9,463 bases of DNA from an uncultured Acidobacteriota bacterium. GTDB lineage: Bacteria; Acidobacteriota; Terriglobia; Terriglobales; Acidobacteriaceae. Location of the stretch: assembly GCA_903932385.1 (NCBI GenBank), contig CAIZGA010000163.1, forward strand, positions 1 through 9,463. Direction: 5' to 3'. The notes beneath the pieces were generated by a model. It was not told where the DNA came from. It saw only the letters and a program-made list of their open reading frames with translations, and searched no databases. Within the stretch, counting starts at the first letter, position 1, and each line of letters opens with the position of its first letter. Shown here in pieces: positions 6,518 to 9,463 of this stretch. Position numbers and translations under genes: made by a program.

Positions 6518-7514
6518 AGCGGCTGATGCCTAACATGTCCGCCGCACGCAATTTATTTCCCGTGCATTGCTCCAGCACCTTCAGCACATGCTGTTCAATA
6601 ATTTCATCCAGCCGCTGAAATTCCTGATTCGCGCGCGCCACAGTGTTCATCGGCATCGGCTTTTTCAGGTTCGGCAGGTCCTCCGCCACAATCACGCTGC
6701 TCTGCGATTGCAACATCGCCGTGCCCAGAACATTTTCCAACTCGCGTACATTGCCCGGCCAGCCATGCTGCTCCAGTATCCGCATCGCCTCAGGATGCAG
6801 TGTCGGCATCTGCTTGCCATACTGTGCCGCCAACTTCTGCAGCAGATACTCCGTCAGCAACGGGAGGTCGCCCATCCGCTGCCGTAACGGTGGCAACAAA
6901 ATCTCCACCATCGCTATGCGGTAATACAAGTCCTGCCGAAATTGCCCCGATGCCGCCAGCGCCCGCAGATCGCGGTTTGTCGCCGCGATGATTCTCACTT
7001 CCACCTTGCGTAGCGCACTCGAACCCACGCGTTGAATCTCATGGCTTTGCAGCGTCCGCAGCAACTTTGCCTGCGTGCTCATCGGCATCTCGCCAATCTC
7101 ATCCAGAAACAGCGTGCCCTGGTGTGCGGACTCGAACAATCCCGTCCGGTCCGTCATCGCGCCGGTGAATGCGCCCTTCACATGGCCAAAGACTTCGCTC
7201 TCAAACAGCGTCTCCACAATTGCCGATGCGTTGCAAACCACAAACGGCCCGCTCGCCGCCGGACTCAGCCCATGCAACGCACGCGCCACCATTTCTTTTC
7301 CCGTACCGGTTTCGCCCAGCACCAGCGCCGTGCGGAAGTGTGGCCCAATGCGCTCAATCTGCGTATACAGCCGCTCCATCGCCGCGGATTCACCGGCCAT
7401 GCCATAGTGCCCGCGTACCGGCAGAGGCGCAGCAACCGCGGTCAAACCCGCGTTGCCAAATGCGCTGCTTCCGGGCACGACCGTTAGTCGCGCAGATTGG
7501 ATAGACGAACTCAT
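6462..7514 (-). CDS. Sigma-54-dependent transcriptional activator lacking an N-terminal sensor domain
   Basis: A bacterial enhancer-binding protein, 350 residues from ATG 7514. It has a ~36-residue low-complexity leader and then the AAA+ domain: Walker A GETGTGKE (67-74), the sigma-54-contacting loop GAFTGA (114-119), Walker B GTLFLDE (133-139), and arginines in FRQDLYYRI (192-200). A Fis-type helix-turn-helix follows at about 320-340 (NKLRAADMLGISRSTLYRML). No receiver, GAF or PAS domain is present, so it resembles PspF, whose control comes from a partner protein rather than a fused sensor. The start is uncertain: ATG 7514 has no ribosome site. ATG 7610 is also in frame and has GGAAG about 10 nt upstream, but it falls inside the hairpin at 7584-7612; the frame also extends to 7715 inside the bacilliredoxin gene. 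Likely targets include the -24/-12 promoter at 6049 just beyond its 3' end. The annotation as an activator is firm; the target and the signal are inferred. Confidence 0.92.
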   Translation of the reverse strand: MSSSIQSARLTVVPGSSAFGNAGLTAVAAPLPVRGHYGMAGESAAMERLYTQIERIGPHFRTALVLGETGTGKEMVARALHGLSPAASGPFVVCNASAIVETLFESEVFGHVKGAFTGAMTDRTGLFESAHQGTLFLDEIGEMPMSTQAKLLRTLQSHEIQRVGSSALRKVEVRIIAATNRDLRALAASGQFRQDLYYRIAMVEILLPPLRQRMGDLPLLTEYLLQKLAAQYGKQMPTLHPEAMRILEQHGWPGNVRELENVLGTAMLQSQSSVIVAEDLPNLKKPMPMNTVARANQEFQRLDEIIEQHVLKVLEQCTGNKLRAADMLGISRSTLYRMLDTYISKSKSSR

Positions 7515-7583
7515 ACAACTAGCTGCAATATCGGCGCTTGCGCGAATCCTGTGAGTCCGCTCATCACTCTTCGACTTAAATGA

Positions 7584-7612
7584 AAATGGCACCGCAATCT
7601 GCAGTGCCATTT
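7584..7612 (-). terminator. Inverted repeat, probable terminator after the bacilliredoxin gene
   Basis: Perfect 9-bp arms, AAATGGCAC and GTGCCATTT, flank an 11-nt loop. Read on the minus strand the hairpin lies 24 nt after the bacilliredoxin stop codon and ends in TTTTCATTT, a T-rich run compatible with a Rho-independent terminator. It would insulate the downstream activator gene and favours the activator start at 7514. Alternatively, since ATG 7610 lies in the first arm, the hairpin could control translation from a longer activator reading, or be an operator. Confidence 0.45.
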
Positions 7613-7635
7613 CGGTAAATCTTCCGTCGTAAAAC

Positions 7636-8061
7636 TTATGCAGATTGCTTCGCGCAATACGCATCAAACGCCTGTACCAGCGCCTGGGCAATCGCCGGCG
7701 CGGTTGAGGTTTCAATCGCCGAACGCTGCATCAGGTAAATCAGCTTGCCGTCGCGCAGCAGGGCAATCGCCGGTGATGTCGGCGGCTGGCCAACAAAATA
7801 CTCACGCGCCCGCTCTGTCGCTTCGCGGTCCTGTCCGGCAAACACAGTGATGCTCTGGTCCGGCAGTGTGCTGTGTTGCAACGCCATGCGTACGCCCGGC
7901 CGCATCTTTCCCGCCGCGCAGCCGCAAATGGAATTCACAACAACCATCGTCGTTCCCGGCGCCTTCAATGCGGCATCCACTTCTTCTGCCGTCTTTGTTT
8001 CCTTGATGCCCGCTTTGCTCAGTTCTTCGCGCATCGGGATAACCATAATCTCTGGATACAT
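7636..8061 (-). CDS. Bacilliredoxin family protein (BrxA/BrxB, YphP/YqiW type)
   Basis: A 141-residue thioredoxin-fold protein of the BrxA/BrxB family (usual length about 145), which removes bacillithiol from S-bacillithiolated protein cysteines. The signature CGC lies at 46-48 within VVNSICGCAAGKMRPG, after a beta strand; the rest follows the family layout, with the FAGQDREATERAREYF segment (74-89), PPTSPAIALLRDGKLIY (93-109) and an R-x3-E pair (113, 117). One further cysteine, Cys136, lies near the C-terminus. The start at 8061 is firm: AGGAGG stands 9 nt upstream, and the family begins with MYPEIMV-like residues. A plausible sigma-70 promoter lies just upstream and a hairpin follows the stop, so the gene may be transcribed alone. 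Its presence hints that the organism makes bacillithiol or a similar thiol, which cannot be checked here. The protein is cytosolic. Confidence 0.92.
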   Translation of the reverse strand: MYPEIMVIPMREELSKAGIKETKTAEEVDAALKAPGTTMVVVNSICGCAAGKMRPGVRMALQHSTLPDQSITVFAGQDREATERAREYFVGQPPTSPAIALLRDGKLIYLMQRSAIETSTAPAIAQALVQAFDAYCAKQSA

Positions 8062-8070
8062 AATTTTGTT

Positions 8071-8076
8071 CCTCCT
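8071..8076 (-). promoter_or_regulatory. Ribosome binding site of the bacilliredoxin gene
   Basis: A full AGGAGG on the minus strand, 9 nt before ATG 8061; it sets the start against the in-frame codon at 8106. Confidence 0.75.
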
Positions 8077-8094
8077 GTGGGACCACCTGCATCC

Positions 8095-8123
8095 ATCATA
8101 ATTCACTCCGCGATTCCATCCAA
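8095..8123 (-). promoter_or_regulatory. Candidate sigma-70 promoter of the bacilliredoxin gene
   Basis: On the minus strand TTGGAT (8123-8118) and TATGAT (8100-8095) are separated by exactly 17 bp. The -10 matches the consensus at five of six positions and the -35 at three of six. Transcription would start near 8088, about 27 nt before the ATG. It lies in the 72-bp gap after the fucosidase stop. Confidence 0.35.
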
Positions 8124-8133
8124 TGCACCGGTA

Positions 8134-9463
8134 TCACCCGGCCATATACGCCGCAAATTGCCGAATCAGCGGCCTCGCTTTTTCCTTCGTCACCACCAGC
8201 TGCACCTTCGCTACTTCCATCGGCGCAAACTTCACAATGCGTTTGTGCCCAATCGATTGTCCCTCGAATATCGTCTGCCATGTGTTGCCCGGCACCAGCG
8301 CCTGCAGCTTGAATTCCCGCACACGTTCTCCTTCGGCAATCTCTTCCATCACCACCACGTGATCAATTTTCATCGGCCTCGGCAGTTTCAACTCCACCAT
8401 GCTGCCGCTGCCGCGAGTCTCTGCCACTGGCTTGGCAAAACGCCGCCGAATCTCCTTGCCAAACTCCGCGCCCGCCGCAAAATCTTTTTCCGGGACCAGT
8501 CCGCGCGTGTCTGGCACATGTCCCATCAGAAAATTACAGTTCCGCCCCACTGAGTCGTAATACATCTGCACCAGCGCTTCCGGCGTGTAGACATTGTGTT
8601 CGTCATTCGGCCGCCAGAACCATTCGTGGTTTCGTATCGGCACATCCACCATCGCCGGCGACCAGTAACTTCCATCCGGATCACCATGGAAATCCATGTC
8701 ATGCATTCCCGGCAGATTCGAATGCACATGCGCCTTGTACGCCGTCGCCAAATCCGTCTGCGTCGCCCAGCAAGGATCACCCGCCACGCCCGCCTCATTA
8801 CCAATCCAGCGGTGGTCATTCCTCTGCGGATTGCTGTAGAAAACCGTTTCCTTCTGCCACCGCTCAATAATCGGCAACACATCCGGCCCGCCATCCTGCA
8901 CCGCAGGCAAACTCGCGTCGTACCAGATCTCGCACAGCGGCCCGTAGCGCGAGACCAGCTCCTCGGTCATGCGTTCATTCACCCGCGCAAACCGTGCCTG
9001 CTCCGCCGAGCCTTTACCCGCCGGCACCACAAAATTACTCACGCCGAAATACGCATTTCCGTGGCAGCTCAAATAAATTCCCGGCGCAATTCCATACTTG
9101 TGGCATGACTCCACAAACATCTGCACAATATCCGCCTTGCCCCCGCGCCACTTCGTCTGCTTCAACCCATAGGGATACAGATCGCTCTGCCATTGCAGAA
9201 ATCCATTGAAGTGCGTCGCTGTGAAGACGGCATACTTCGCCCCCGCAGCCTTCGCGCTCTCCAGCCACTGGTCGGTATCCAGCTGTGTTGGATTAAAAAG
9301 ATTCGGATCATACGTCGTGCATTTGTCCGTCCATCCGCCCGGCGCAAATACCGGCAGGTCCAGCTGGAACAGCATGCCCACTTCATAGTTCTGCCAGGCC
9401 AACTGCGCAGGCGTCGGCTTCGGCAGGCTCACCTGCGCCGCTGCATTGCGAATTGAAAGGCCC
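8134..9463 (-). CDS. GH29 alpha-L-fucosidase-like protein (5' end outside window)
   Basis: A glycoside hydrolase family 29 protein; members release alpha-L-fucose by a retaining mechanism with an Asp nucleophile. The frame stays open to the window edge: residues before the GTG at 9432 read LSIRNAAAQ, which looks like the end of a Sec signal peptide, so this GTG is probably internal and the protein exported. Numbering from that GTG, the TIM-barrel motifs are AKYAVFTATHFNGF (65-78), GIAPGIYLSC (114-123) and EIWYDAS (168-174) with Asp172 as the likely nucleophile. The C-terminal ~90 residues form a beta-sandwich-like domain (from about 340). The barrel motifs deviate from classical fucosidases: the usual KHHDGF is THFNGF, and W-F-D-G is WYDAS, so the substrate or activity may differ. 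The stop lies 72 bp before the bacilliredoxin ATG on the same strand. Family membership is likely; fucosidase activity is unproven. Confidence 0.82.
   Translation of the reverse strand, partial: GLSIRNAAAQVSLPKPTPAQLAWQNYEVGMLFQLDLPVFAPGGWTDKCTTYDPNLFNPTQLDTDQWLESAKAAGAKYAVFTATHFNGFLQWQSDLYPYGLKQTKWRGGKADIVQMFVESCHKYGIAPGIYLSCHGNAYFGVSNFVVPAGKGSAEQARFARVNERMTEELVSRYGPLCEIWYDASLPAVQDGGPDVLPIIERWQKETVFYSNPQRNDHRWIGNEAGVAGDPCWATQTDLATAYKAHVHSNLPGMHDMDFHGDPDGSYWSPAMVDVPIRNHEWFWRPNDEHNVYTPEALVQMYYDSVGRNCNFLMGHVPDTRGLVPEKDFAAGAEFGKEIRRRFAKPVAETRGSGSMVELKLPRPMKIDHVVVMEEIAEGERVREFKLQALVPGNTWQTIFEGQSIGHKRIVKFAPMEVAKVQLVVTKEKARPLIRQFAAYMAG

Noticed and set aside
7595..7610. A second -24/-12-like element, TGGCAC...TTGC, on the minus strand before the activator gene
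   Set aside because: The distance between GG and GC is 11 bp instead of the strict 10, and the motif is part of the inverted repeat, so a functional sigma-54 promoter is unlikely.
8062..8106. Bacilliredoxin start at 8106
   Set aside because: The AGGAGG directly before ATG 8061 and the family's usual N-terminus favour the shorter form.
7873..8553. A 226-codon open frame on the + strand across the bacilliredoxin and fucosidase genes
   Set aside because: It spans two well-supported minus-strand genes and has a His/Arg/Pro-rich translation without domains.

Overview
The window looks like a chromosomal segment of a Gram-negative soil-type bacterium. The protein styles suggest Acidobacteriota (class Terriglobia): a twin-arginine HisC-like aminotransferase, a secreted DUF885 protein, a bacilliredoxin, a GH29 fucosidase and a short sigma-54 activator. 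That placement is inference from family content and moderately high GC; no rRNA or other marker gene is present. I see no tRNA, rRNA, insertion sequence, phage gene or CRISPR array.

Left part (1-5729). The 3' end of a flavin amine oxidase gene on the + strand (1-633) meets, tail to tail, a co-directional minus-strand series. Read in the direction of transcription this series is: a secreted DUF885 protein (5729-3882), pyrroline-5-carboxylate reductase proC (3826-2957), heme A synthase ctaA/COX15 (2901-1909) and a Tat-signal HisC-like aminotransferase (1871-678). Gaps of about 37-55 bp and the lack of clear terminators suggest one transcription unit, although the functions (exported peptidase-like protein, proline synthesis, heme A synthesis, exported aminotransferase) do not form one obvious pathway.

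Middle part (5730-6517). A gap of about 360 bp holds a good -24/-12 (sigma-54) promoter, TGGC-N7-TTGC at 6049-6063. About 26 bp downstream begins an unrecognised 77-residue acidic protein. It is followed after 24 bp by a 56-residue protein with one putative membrane helix and a strong Shine-Dalgarno. The second small gene runs into the 3' end of a convergent gene for a sigma-54 activator that has only the AAA+ and Fis-type HTH domains (7514-6462). I infer that this is a small self-contained sigma-54 regulatory module: activator, promoter and two small proteins of unknown function. It is the most interesting part of the window.

Right part (7584-9463). Upstream of the activator on the same strand lies a bacilliredoxin-family gene (8061-7636). 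It has its own plausible promoter and is followed by a hairpin that probably separates it from the activator. Beyond it is the 3' part of a divergent GH29 alpha-L-fucosidase-like gene that runs off the window edge.
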